Source of the DNA: Ruegeria sp. THAF33
GTDB taxonomy: Bacteria; Pseudomonadota; Alphaproteobacteria; Rhodobacterales; Rhodobacteraceae
Assembly: GCF_009363615.1 (NCBI RefSeq)
Contig: NZ_CP045384.1
Coordinates: forward strand, 804,501 to 868,500
DNA length: 64,000 bases
Reading direction: 5' to 3'
This document shows positions 47,648-56,350 of the stretch, in pieces (position 1 is the stretch's first letter; the number at the start of each line of letters is the position of its first letter). The translations under genes and the position numbers were made by a program. The notes under the pieces were generated by a model. That model was not told the DNA's origin, did no database searches, and saw nothing but the letters and a program-made list of their open reading frames with translations.

Positions 47648-49930
47648 ATGAGACGTAATGTAAACAATACAAACGTAACGACCGTTGACGAAATTGTAGT
47701 CGAAAACCTCGAAGCTCCGGTGGATGTTGAAATTCAGGTTGATGAGGCCCTTGTCGAAGCCGACGTGACTGCGCAGCAACAGCAGCAGGACCAAAATGTA
47801 GAAAACGCCAACGAGCAAGGCCAGGATCAGGGTCAGGACCAGGGTCAGGATCAAGACCAGGGTCAGGATCAGGACCAGGGTCAGGATCAGGACCAGGGTC
47901 AGGATCAGGACCAGACGCTTAATGCCGGCGACAACACCAACGACAACTCCAACAGCAACTCAATCAACATCGATTTTGGCGGCGGTGAGTGGATTCCGCG
48001 CGACGATGATCAGGTTGATCTGGACCTCGGCGACTCGGCGACAGTGGGTGACGTGATCACTGCTGGTCGCGATCTGACCTATGATCCAGGCGATGACATG
48101 AATCTGGATGTCTCGATGGATGGTGCCGGAACAGCGATGTCATCCGTGAACAGCCAGGTCGCCAGTCTGAGTGATGATGACACGTTGGACTCACCAAGCG
48201 TATCCAACAATGCCGACTTCTACCAGAACGGTGATGCCAATGGTGGTACTGCTACTGCGGCTGAAGGTATCAGCTCGGATGCCGGCGGTGGAAAATCGGG
48301 CGACGGTGGAACCAGTTACGGCGGCGCGGCCGATTCATCGACGCTGGGCAGCCACGCGTGGGCTGACGGCGGCGATACCGGCAGTGCCGATGCCGATTCC
48401 AGCGGCGGCCGGGGCGGATCGACCGGTGACGCAAGCAATGCCAGCAACGGTGTTGGTATGGCGGGCGCAGGATCCGACGGTGACAGTGCCGGAGGAGATG
48501 GCGGTGCCGCGGATGGTTCCGCGTCATCTGACAACGATGGCAGCACAAGTGCCGATGGCAGCGGAACCGGCGGAGCCGGCGGCAGCGCGGATTCGTTTGG
48601 TCTGGGCCTGGGCCTGGGTCTGTCCGGTTCGAATGCATCCGGTAACGCAAACGGCGGCGACAGCGACTCCGACTCGACCGGAACGGGTACCGGAACGGCA
48701 GATAACGCCGCGGACGCGTCCGGCGCAGACGGTGGCGACGGTAATGCTGCGGCAGATGGTTCGGCTTCGAACACCAGCGACAGCAACACCGATGCAAATG
48801 ATGCCACTGCGGGTGACAACACTGCGGATGGCTCTGCTGACAGCGGCGCGGACAGTTCGGCTGACGGCTCTGGCGGAACCGGAACCGGTGGTGACGGATC
48901 CGGCGGTGACGGCTCTGGCGGTGACGGCACCGGTGGCGACGGCACCGGCGGCGACGGCGAAGGTGGATTCGGCGCGATGGTCGAAGCTGCAATCATGGCT
49001 CTTCAGGAAGAGTTGGGCATGATTGACGCCGAAGCAGGCGAAGGCGGCGACGGAACCGGCGGTGACGGCACCGGTGGCGACGGCACGGCCGGCGACGGTT
49101 CGGGTGGCGACGGCTCGGGCGGCGACGGTTCGGGTGGGACCGCTGACGCGGATTCCGATGCTCAGGGTGTTGGCGATCAGTCGGCAAGCGGGCCGGACAT
49201 CGACCAGAGCCCAGGCGACGTGAACGGTGCGGCCAGCAACTCGCAGGACACCGACGGCAGCGGCGGTGACGGCGGGTCGAACGCAGCAGATGGCGCAGCA
49301 GATGCGGCCGGTACCGGAACATCGGCTGCCGACGGCGACGGCGGCGCGGGCGGCAGCACGACGCCGACATCATCATCTACCGGCAACGGAGCCGGGTCTG
49401 CCGACGCGGCCAATACCGCGGGTGGCGGCGGAGCTGCCGACATCTTCGGAGATGCCGACACAAACGGTGCGGCTGACAGCCTGGCCGAAGCAATTGCCGG
49501 ATACGGTGGCGAAGGCAGTTCCGACAATGATGCCACATCGACTGGCTCTGGCGATGCAGCTGGTGCGGCCGACTCGGGTAACGGTGGTGCCGGTGGCGCA
49601 TCCGCCGCGGACGGCGGAACCAGCGGGGCTTCGATGGGCACTGCAACGTCAGGCGATACCATGGGTGGCATGATCACCGGTGGTAACGGTGGCGGCGCCT
49701 ATTCAGGTGACGGTGGTGCCGGCGGCAATGGTGGTGCCTGGGGCGCGAACAATGGTGGCGATGGTATCGTAACCGGCGAGTCCTATGCATCGGCTGCGGC
49801 TGTCGTTGATACGTCTGCGTTCAACCAGTCGATCATCATGGGCGCCAACGTTCTGGGCAACACGGTCGATACGACCATGGTGGGTGGTTCGATGACCATG
49901 TCCCACGCCAGCGACGACACTGACGTTTAA
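47648..49930 (+). CDS. Large acidic low-complexity Gly/Asp/Ser/Ala-rich protein, predicted type I secretion substrate
   Basis: A 760-residue protein with no recognised domain. Residues 1-45 form an acidic amphipathic start; 57-89 is a Gln/Asp/Gly tract; 100-200 is Asn/Asp-rich; 200 to about 715 is dominated by Gly, Asp, Ser, Ala and Thr, with tandem GGDGS/GGDGT pentads near 415-440 and 465-495. A lone helix (GAMVEAAIMALQEELGMID, about 441-459) interrupts the tract. The end (NQSIIMGANVLGNTVDTTMV) resembles a repeat of the next protein. It has no Cys, one Lys, a handful of Arg and no signal peptide, all usual in type I substrates. No RTX nonapeptide is present. The transporter genes are 2 kb downstream. 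Confidence 0.75.
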   Translation: MRRNVNNTNVTTVDEIVVENLEAPVDVEIQVDEALVEADVTAQQQQQDQNVENANEQGQDQGQDQGQDQDQGQDQDQGQDQDQGQDQDQTLNAGDNTNDNSNSNSINIDFGGGEWIPRDDDQVDLDLGDSATVGDVITAGRDLTYDPGDDMNLDVSMDGAGTAMSSVNSQVASLSDDDTLDSPSVSNNADFYQNGDANGGTATAAEGISSDAGGGKSGDGGTSYGGAADSSTLGSHAWADGGDTGSADADSSGGRGGSTGDASNASNGVGMAGAGSDGDSAGGDGGAADGSASSDNDGSTSADGSGTGGAGGSADSFGLGLGLGLSGSNASGNANGGDSDSDSTGTGTGTADNAADASGADGGDGNAAADGSASNTSDSNTDANDATAGDNTADGSADSGADSSADGSGGTGTGGDGSGGDGSGGDGTGGDGTGGDGEGGFGAMVEAAIMALQEELGMIDAEAGEGGDGTGGDGTGGDGTAGDGSGGDGSGGDGSGGTADADSDAQGVGDQSASGPDIDQSPGDVNGAASNSQDTDGSGGDGGSNAADGAADAAGTGTSAADGDGGAGGSTTPTSSSTGNGAGSADAANTAGGGGAADIFGDADTNGAADSLAEAIAGYGGEGSSDNDATSTGSGDAAGAADSGNGGAGGASAADGGTSGASMGTATSGDTMGGMITGGNGGGAYSGDGGAGGNGGAWGANNGGDGIVTGESYASAAAVVDTSAFNQSIIMGANVLGNTVDTTMVGGSMTMSHASDDTDV
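47817..47914 (+). repeat. 18-bp tandem repeat coding for Gln-Asp-Gly
   Basis: Four copies of an 18-bp unit (GGTCAGGATCAGGACCAG) at 47843-47914, the first with one change, preceded by shorter degenerate copies from 47817. It codes for GQDQDQ repeats in the acidic protein. The in-frame unit means slippage would change the protein length without breaking it. Confidence 0.85.
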
Positions 49931-49978
49931 GTCAAAAGGCGGGGCTCGCATTTTCGGGCCTTGCTACCTTTCAAAAAT

Positions 49979-50005
49979 GCCGGGGCCGCAAAACGCGGCC
50001 CCGGC
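49979..50005 (+). terminator. Strong hairpin between the acidic protein and the repeat protein genes
   Basis: An 11-bp perfect stem, GCCGGGGCCGC / GCGGCCCCGGC, with loop AAAAC, 49 bp after the acidic protein stop. No T-run follows. It could stabilise the upstream message and thin out read-through, giving much more of the first protein than of the downstream transporter. Confidence 0.65.
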
Positions 50006-50061
50006 CCAACTGAACCCAAAGCGGTAATTACGAGCCGCCGCGGGCAAAAAGGATAACCGAC

Positions 50062-52002
50062 ATGGCACTTGACGGTATTACGGAAACGATAGCGCATTTT
50101 GTTGGAACTTTTGAGCTTACGATAGAACAAGCCCGCCTGCGGGATCAGTACGAGGAGTTCAGCGCCCTGAGGCGGAAAGCTGAAATAGACGGGCTTGACG
50201 AGCCAACCTCGATCAACATCAAAGCTGATCTGGATGTCCCGGCGGGCGAATACAAAGCCCTGCCGTTCAACTTTCTTCCCTCTCAGCCGGAGCTGCCGTT
50301 GCCAAAAGCTCCTGTCGGGCCGGTGCACGAGGCGGTCATCATCCTCAACGGTGACAGCGCGGAGTCCGCGCGATTTGTTCCAGACAGCATATCCGGCCCG
50401 TCTTCCGCACCTGAACTGATCATTCTTCGACCGGATACGGTGCCATTGGGGTCGGCAATGACGTTCACCGTGCAAAAGGTGGTCATGCGCGACAACGACA
50501 CGGTGGGGGAAGGGGACTTTCGTGATACCGAGGCGCTGATCGCCCAAGGCGAAGAGATGCTGGACATGGCGCTGTCGCTTCATGCCGTGGCAGCCCCTTC
50601 GCTTTCGCTCGCGGATTACAAGTCGACCGAAATGCTCGAGGCGCTGGCCCAACAGATGACGGCCCCGGCAAACGCGAATATCGACGGGGTCACGGTACAT
50701 CAGTTTCATGGCGATGATGCGTTGGGGGTGATCGTGAACGGCAAGTACGTTGACGACGCTCCGGTATGGACAGACATCCTGCCTGCGTTCCATCAACCGG
50801 AGGAAGCCGGAGAGGATGAGGCCGAGTCCATGCTTCCGGCCGAGTGGGAACAGTCGAAAGATCCTGACTTTGATGACGGACACCTGGTCGTGACCGGAGG
50901 AAACCTTGCGATCAATGCCGTTTCGGCATCTGTGGGTTGGGTTGATGCCCCCTATATCGCCGTCGGAGGACAGGCGATCAGCCTGACCGCCATCAGCCAG
51001 GTTGCGCTTGTTTCAGATTGGGATGTGGGGGCGCCGGGAACGGGCAGCGGCACCAACGTGATTCAGTCCTCGAAGATTGAAGTCGAAGGCCGAGATGCCC
51101 CCTGGCTGGACAATGGCGCCGGAACAACCGGACAACCTGAGTTCATTGTTGTGGATTGGGTCCACGGTGATCTGGTTGTGGCAAACTTCGTCAAACAAGT
51201 TATCGACGGCACGGATATCGACAACATACAGACCGAGATTTCGGCCGCATCGACATTGTACGCGTTGGGCGACAACGAAATGTTCAATGTCACCGACATC
51301 GTGCAGCTGGGCAGTTTTTACGACCTGATCATGATCGACGGGAATATGATTTCCGTGGACATGTTGTACCAGACCAACGTCCTGATGGATGACGATATCA
51401 TCAGCGGCGGTATGCCCGGCGCAATGGCCGGAGATGATGACAACGTGATCATGAATGACGCGTCGGTCAAAACGATAGGCGAAGATACACATCAGGGTCT
51501 GCAACAGAACCTGTCTGACGCCATGGCGCTTGATCAAACGGACATGGATGCGTTGGAGAACGCGCTGCTCAACGATCCCCTGTTCGCAGGGATGGAACAG
51601 ATGCGCGTGCTCAAGATCGACGGAGACTTGTTGCAGGTGAACATCGTTGAACAGGTCACCATGATGCTGGATCAGGATCAAATTGACCTGTCCGGTCCCA
51701 GTGCCGCCGATACCGAGGTCGTCGCAGGCAGCAACGCCCTGTTGAACTCCGTCAATCTGACCAAAATGGGCGTGGATTCGACGATAATGGCCGCTGACGG
51801 ATCTTACTCCGACCTGCTGCTTCATCAGGCCAGCCTGATCGACGTGCCAGACAACCAGGAAATCACAGATATGACCAACGAGGCGATCGCCGCAATCATG
51901 GCGGACATGTCTGTGCCGCAACCGGATGCGGCCCTGGCACTGCACGCACAATCCACTGACACAACGACACCAGATGACGGCCTGCAATCCATGCTGGCCT
52001 GA
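50062..52002 (+). CDS. Large acidic protein with internal repeats, next to type I secretion genes
   Basis: A 646-residue protein with no family I can name. An N-terminal region (1-280) of mixed structure is followed by four related repeats of 45-60 residues (about 298-343, 362-417, 420-475, 514-571) and a partial fifth (580-595). Each has a hydrophobic strand with I-D/G-G-, then a Gln, then an Asp-rich loop such as DDDII, DTDID or DQDQI, and ends with an Asn-rich strand (NVIMN, NALLN). There is no Cys and no signal peptide. AAAGGA precedes the ATG. It lies between the Gly-rich protein and the transporter and may be a second secreted protein or a partner in export. Confidence 0.72.
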   Translation: MALDGITETIAHFVGTFELTIEQARLRDQYEEFSALRRKAEIDGLDEPTSINIKADLDVPAGEYKALPFNFLPSQPELPLPKAPVGPVHEAVIILNGDSAESARFVPDSISGPSSAPELIILRPDTVPLGSAMTFTVQKVVMRDNDTVGEGDFRDTEALIAQGEEMLDMALSLHAVAAPSLSLADYKSTEMLEALAQQMTAPANANIDGVTVHQFHGDDALGVIVNGKYVDDAPVWTDILPAFHQPEEAGEDEAESMLPAEWEQSKDPDFDDGHLVVTGGNLAINAVSASVGWVDAPYIAVGGQAISLTAISQVALVSDWDVGAPGTGSGTNVIQSSKIEVEGRDAPWLDNGAGTTGQPEFIVVDWVHGDLVVANFVKQVIDGTDIDNIQTEISAASTLYALGDNEMFNVTDIVQLGSFYDLIMIDGNMISVDMLYQTNVLMDDDIISGGMPGAMAGDDDNVIMNDASVKTIGEDTHQGLQQNLSDAMALDQTDMDALENALLNDPLFAGMEQMRVLKIDGDLLQVNIVEQVTMMLDQDQIDLSGPSAADTEVVAGSNALLNSVNLTKMGVDSTIMAADGSYSDLLLHQASLIDVPDNQEITDMTNEAIAAIMADMSVPQPDAALALHAQSTDTTTPDDGLQSMLA

Positions 52003-52042
52003 CCCCCCCCAAGTTTTTATCGAGTGACCAGAAGGTTTGTAT

Positions 52043-54259
52043 ATGTCGATTGTTTTTTCGTCGCGCCGTCCACTCTTATCCAGTCCCCTGGACAGGCAGG
52101 GCGGTTTGGGCCCGAAGCGCCAGCGCGCAGACGGTGGGACAGATCCAGCGACACAACGGGTCAAAGCCCGTTTGCACCTGACGCAGGAGATGCGCGTGTC
52201 TGAGTCAGATCCAGATTCGACAGTTGAAAGCGAAGCGCCACAGCAATCCGAAGACCAAAAACACTCACGCGAACAACGGCGCGCTGATCCTCCCCATCAG
52301 CGTGCGCAGCCGCAACCCGCGCAAGATGAAGACCCGGCGGGTGGCGGCAATGGGGTGGCCGATGCCGACGGCCCGGATCCGGCATCCGCCGGGGACTCGA
52401 CTGCGCGCAAGACCCCCTCTGCACGCGCATCCGGTGAGAACGGCATAGGCACCACGATCGAGGCCAAGGCAAACCAGCCACTGTTGCAAACGAATTCCGG
52501 CGGCGGTGATGGGAACGGGCCACCCCAAACCTTCCACAAACGCACCCCGCCCGAAGACTTCCAGCGCACGTTGCGCGTTTCGATGCGGGCGATCCGGCGC
52601 AATCTTGCGTTTGTTCTGGTCCTGACCTGCGCCACCAACATCCTGATTCTGGCGATCCCGATCTATCTGTTCCAGATCAGTGACCGGGTTCTGACCAGCC
52701 GGTCGCTGGATACGCTGATCATGCTGACGGCCATCGTTGCAGGGGCGGTGATCTTCCAGTCTGCCTTTGATGCGGTGCGGCGGTTCATGCTCATGCGGAC
52801 CGGGGTCGAAGTGGCGGCCCGGCTGGGCGCACCGGTTCTGAGCGCGGCGGCCCATGCGTCGCTGCATGGAAACGGGCGCGAGTATCAGACATTGGGCGAT
52901 CTGCAACAGCTTCGTGGTTTTCTGGTCTCGGGCACGCTGCTTTCATTTCTGGACGTGCCGTTTGCACCGCTGTTCATTCTGATGATCTTCCTGGTGCATC
53001 CGCAACTGGGCATGATCGTGGTGGTTACTGCGTTGATTCTTATGACGATTGCACTGATCAACCAGAAAACGACTGCCAAGCCGTTTGCCGAGGCCAACAA
53101 GGCACAGTCCATGGCGAACCTGCATCTGGATTCGATGTCTCGCAACAGTCAGATCATTAATGCTCTGGCAATGATACCCGAGGCCGTGCGGATCTGGGGG
53201 CGGGATACTGCCCAATCCCTGACTTGGCAGGTGCGGGCGCAGGACCGCAACGTGATCTTCGCTGCAATCTCGCGCGCCGTTCGCCTTTTGACGCAGATCG
53301 GAATTCTGGGTTGGGGCGCGTTTCTGGCGCTGCAAGGAGAGATCACAGGCGGTATGGTGATTGCGGCCTCGATCATTGCCGGGCGTGCCTTTGCGCCGAT
53401 TGAAGGTTCGATTGAAGGATGGAACAGCTATCTGCTGACGCGCGGAGCCTACGGCCGGATCAAGGCGCTGCTGTCGACCTCGGCCCTACAATACGAAAAA
53501 CTGCGCTTGCCACGGCCCGAAGGTCGTCTGGATGTCGAACGTCTGCTTTATGTACCGGGCGGAACCAAACGCGTGGTTCTGAACGGCATCACGTTCTCGC
53601 TGGTTCCAGGTGAAACTTTGGCCATCATCGGCAATTCGGGTGCCGGGAAAACCACGCTTGGGAAGACTCTGGTGGGATCCATTCTGCCCACATCGGGCAG
53701 CGTCAGGCTTGACCTGATGGACATCCGAAACTGGGACCCGCGCCAGTTTGGCGAAAGCATCGGCTACCTGCCGCAGGATGTTCAGCTGTTCCCGGGCACG
53801 ATCAAGGACAATATCGGCCGGATGCGGGCGGATGCCACTGACGAACAGATCCACGATGCCGCCGTTCTGGCCGATGTTCATAACATGATTGCAACATTGC
53901 CGCAGGGATATGAAACCGTGGTGGCCGCTGATGGTTCGCCTTTGTCCGGTGGTCAGAAGCAGCGTATCGCACTGGCACGGGCGTTCTTCGGCAACCCCAG
54001 AATGGTTGTGCTGGATGAACCGAATTCAAATCTCGACGTCGCGGGCGACAAGGCGCTGGCATGTGCAATCGAACAGGCGCGGCAAAGCAAGATCACCGTT
54101 GTCGTCATTACGCAGAAGCCAACGTTGTTGAATGTTGTCGACAAGATCATGCTGCTGACGGACGGGCGTGTGGCCCTGTTCGGTCAGCGTGATCAGGTTC
54201 TTCAGCAGATCAACGGGCCGCGCAAGCAGACTGGAATTGAAGGCCAGCAGGGGGGCTGA
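52043..54259 (+). CDS. Type I secretion ATPase/permease with long N-terminal extension
   Basis: A 738-residue ABC exporter of the PrtD/HlyB type. Residues 1 to about 180 are an unusual hydrophilic extension rich in Pro, Gln, Asp, Ser and Gly, with no C39 peptidase or CLD motif. The transmembrane domain (about 190-480) has six helices, and the nucleotide-binding domain has Walker A GNSGAGKTT (530-538), signature LSGGQKQRIALARAF and Walker B MVVLDEPNSNLD. ATG 52043 follows GAAGG; an internal ATG at residue 50 is possible but the extension would remain. The HlyD partner follows after two bases. TolC is not in the window. Confidence 0.9.
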   Translation: MSIVFSSRRPLLSSPLDRQGGLGPKRQRADGGTDPATQRVKARLHLTQEMRVSESDPDSTVESEAPQQSEDQKHSREQRRADPPHQRAQPQPAQDEDPAGGGNGVADADGPDPASAGDSTARKTPSARASGENGIGTTIEAKANQPLLQTNSGGGDGNGPPQTFHKRTPPEDFQRTLRVSMRAIRRNLAFVLVLTCATNILILAIPIYLFQISDRVLTSRSLDTLIMLTAIVAGAVIFQSAFDAVRRFMLMRTGVEVAARLGAPVLSAAAHASLHGNGREYQTLGDLQQLRGFLVSGTLLSFLDVPFAPLFILMIFLVHPQLGMIVVVTALILMTIALINQKTTAKPFAEANKAQSMANLHLDSMSRNSQIINALAMIPEAVRIWGRDTAQSLTWQVRAQDRNVIFAAISRAVRLLTQIGILGWGAFLALQGEITGGMVIAASIIAGRAFAPIEGSIEGWNSYLLTRGAYGRIKALLSTSALQYEKLRLPRPEGRLDVERLLYVPGGTKRVVLNGITFSLVPGETLAIIGNSGAGKTTLGKTLVGSILPTSGSVRLDLMDIRNWDPRQFGESIGYLPQDVQLFPGTIKDNIGRMRADATDEQIHDAAVLADVHNMIATLPQGYETVVAADGSPLSGGQKQRIALARAFFGNPRMVVLDEPNSNLDVAGDKALACAIEQARQSKITVVVITQKPTLLNVVDKIMLLTDGRVALFGQRDQVLQQINGPRKQTGIEGQQGG

Positions 54260-54261
54260 CC

Positions 54262-55614
54262 ATGAATGACCTCGTACCTGTGAACAACTCAGCCAATGAA
54301 CCAGAAGTCTGGTATGCCGAGGTTCCGCGCTCGATCAACAGGTTGATAGTGATCGGGGTGGTCTTGCTTGTCGTTTGCTTCGGTGGTTTCGGGGTCTGGT
54401 CCTTCAGCGCCCCGCTGGCCGCAGCGGTCATCGCGCAAGGCAGCTTTGTGGCCACGGGCCGCAACAAAATTGTCCAACATCTTGAAGGCGGCATCATCGA
54501 AGACATCAAGGTTGTGGAAGGTCAGGCGGTTCAGGCAGGTCAAGTGTTGATGACCCTGGACCAGACCTCGGCCCAAGCCAATGAGCGTGAATTGCATATT
54601 CGCAAGTTGCGCCTTCAGGCCATGACCGAGCGGTTGCTGGCCGAGTACGGGGAACGCGACCGCCTCGTGTTTTCGCAGGCGCTTGTCGAAGCATCCGAAG
54701 ATCCTGAAATAATGGCCATTCTGGATGGTCAAAAGCTCAGCTTTGATGTGTCGCGCAAGACGCTGCTGAATGACTTGGCTTTGCTGGAGCGCAATATGGA
54801 AGCGCTGAAAATCCGATCCAGCGGATTTGAGGCGCAACTGGACAGCATGGCCCGGCGCGCCGAGATATTGCAGGAGGAATTTGAGGCCAAAAGCCAACTG
54901 TTCGAAAAGGGCCTTGTCCGCAAAGGGGAGTTGAACACGATCCGTCGTGTGCAAGCCGAAGCCGAAGGTCAGCAGGCCCGGTTGCAGGCGGAAGCCGCTG
55001 AAATCAACCAGATGCTGCTGAAATATGACGAACAGATCGCGCGTACGCGGTCCGCCTATCGTGAGGCCGCACTGGATGAACTGGGCGTGATCGAAGCCGA
55101 TCTGGAAAGCGTGCGTGAAAAATCCCGACAGGCGCGCAGCGTTCTTGACCGAGCCGTTGTACGCGCGCCGGTAACCGGAACGGTGGTGCGATTGCATTAT
55201 CACACGCCGGGCGGTGTGATTGAGACCGGGGAACCGATAGCCGAAATCCTGCCCGCAGATGCGCCCCTGATCATCGAGGCACAGATTCCGCGTACCGAGA
55301 TTGACAGTGTCGTCACGGGGCAGACCGCCACAGTCCGCCTGATCGCGTTGAACCAACGCACGACGCCTGTTTTGTATGGCGAGGTTTTCTATATCTCGGC
55401 CGATGCGCTGCTTGAGGATTCGACCGGTGTTCCGCAGGAAGTCTATCTGGCACGAGTCTCACTGACCCCGGATGAGTTGCAGCGCGTGCGCGGCTTTGTT
55501 CCGACACCGGGGATGCCCGCAGAAATCATGATCCAGACCGAGGAGCGCACCTTTGCGGCCTATATCGCCAAACCGGTATCAGACAGCATGTCGCGCGCGT
55601 TTCGCGAGCAGTAA
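54262..55614 (+). CDS. HlyD-family membrane fusion (adaptor) protein
   Basis: A 450-residue type I secretion adaptor. A short cytoplasmic N-terminus is followed by one transmembrane helix (about 30-50), a lipoyl-type half-motif (GRNKIVQHLEGGIIEDI, ending in VVEGQAVQAGQVL), long alpha-helical hairpins (about 100-290) and the C-terminal beta-barrel with the APVTGTVVRLHYHTPGGVI motif. It spans the periplasm to link the ATPase with a TolC-type channel. It lies two bases after the ATPase gene. The usual TolC gene is missing, so a general one must serve. Confidence 0.93.
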   Translation: MNDLVPVNNSANEPEVWYAEVPRSINRLIVIGVVLLVVCFGGFGVWSFSAPLAAAVIAQGSFVATGRNKIVQHLEGGIIEDIKVVEGQAVQAGQVLMTLDQTSAQANERELHIRKLRLQAMTERLLAEYGERDRLVFSQALVEASEDPEIMAILDGQKLSFDVSRKTLLNDLALLERNMEALKIRSSGFEAQLDSMARRAEILQEEFEAKSQLFEKGLVRKGELNTIRRVQAEAEGQQARLQAEAAEINQMLLKYDEQIARTRSAYREAALDELGVIEADLESVREKSRQARSVLDRAVVRAPVTGTVVRLHYHTPGGVIETGEPIAEILPADAPLIIEAQIPRTEIDSVVTGQTATVRLIALNQRTTPVLYGEVFYISADALLEDSTGVPQEVYLARVSLTPDELQRVRGFVPTPGMPAEIMIQTEERTFAAYIAKPVSDSMSRAFREQ

Positions 55615-55693
55615 CACGCGCGTTTCCTTCCATGTCTACACCTTCCAAAATTCGCATGTTAACCTCTGCGCGGTGACGTAAAGGAGAACTCAC

Positions 55694-56071
55694 ATGCCGG
55701 TGACGGTGAAAGAGATGATGGAGGCGGCCAACGCGGTGGTCGAGCGTATCGATACGGCCAAGGCAAAGGCGATGACCGAACAGGGGGCGCTGCTGTTGGA
55801 CATTCGCGATGCGAATGAGCTGGAAAACACGGGCCGCGCCGTCGGAGCGCATCATATACCCCGCGGCATGCTGGAGTTTCGGGCAGATGATGCATTGCAA
55901 TCACATGACCCTGAACTGTGCAAGGATCGCCCCATCGTGTTGTACTGCGCATCAGGCGGGCGCGCGGCTTTGGCCGGAAAACTCCTGAAGGATATGGGAT
56001 ACCAGAGGGTGTACAATCTTGGTGGATTGACGGACTGGGTGAATGGGGGCGGTGAAATCGCCAAATCCTAG
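55694..56071 (+). CDS. Rhodanese-like domain protein
   Basis: A 125-residue single rhodanese domain. The active-site loop is YCASGGRAALAG, with the catalytic Cys that carries sulfane sulfur, and the WVNGGGE end is typical. The LLDIRDANELENTGRAVGAHHIPRG segment is the family's CH2A motif. Such proteins move sulfur in the cytoplasm; the role here is unknown, but it could link with the sulfur metabolism seen elsewhere in the window. AAAGGAGAA precedes the ATG. Confidence 0.9.
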   Translation: MPVTVKEMMEAANAVVERIDTAKAKAMTEQGALLLDIRDANELENTGRAVGAHHIPRGMLEFRADDALQSHDPELCKDRPIVLYCASGGRAALAGKLLKDMGYQRVYNLGGLTDWVNGGGEIAKS

Positions 56072-56164
56072 CTTCGGAACCGTCTGAAACTGACACAAAT
56101 CAAAGTACAACACATTCGAATCGTGAAATATTTGGCCGGAAGCCATAAAAAGGAAAGCCCGGCC

Positions 56165-56350
56165 ATGTTTCGCCTTGCCGCTATGCTGTATTCACTGATT
56201 GCAACTGCTCTGTCTGGTTCGGCCGTAATCGCCGTGCTGTCGGCCGGAATGGTGTCCGTCAGCGCAATTGTGGGCGCCGCGGCCGCGGGGGCCGTAATCG
56301 CAGCTCCGGCATCCTGGATGGTGGCCAGGCGGCTGTATCAAGGCGCTTGA
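56165..56350 (+). CDS. Small two-helix membrane protein, 61 residues
   Basis: A 61-residue protein with two hydrophobic segments (about 3-25 and 28-48), rich in Ala, Val and Ser, and a basic end (ARRLYQ). I recall similar small CTP-synthetase-neighbour-type membrane proteins in Rhodobacteraceae but cannot name it. The ATG at 56165 has AAAAGGA upstream; an upstream ATG at 56123 is less likely. Its stop abuts that of the convergent alpha/beta hydrolase. Confidence 0.7.
   Translation: MFRLAAMLYSLIATALSGSAVIAVLSAGMVSVSAIVGAAAAGAVIAAPASWMVARRLYQGA

Noticed and set aside
47817..47914. CRISPR-like array
   Set aside because: The repeats are 18 bp, contiguous, without spacers, and code for protein.
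48171..49022. Alternative 283-codon plus-strand frame inside the acidic protein gene, and long minus-strand Pro-rich frames
   Set aside because: These come from the codon bias of Gly/Asp/Ala/Ser repeats. Only the main frame has a start with the right context and a sensible end before the hairpin.
48880..49140. RTX (GGxGxDxUx) calcium repeats in the acidic protein
   Set aside because: The repeats are GGDGS/GGDGT pentads without the hydrophobic residue and nine-residue period of RTX.
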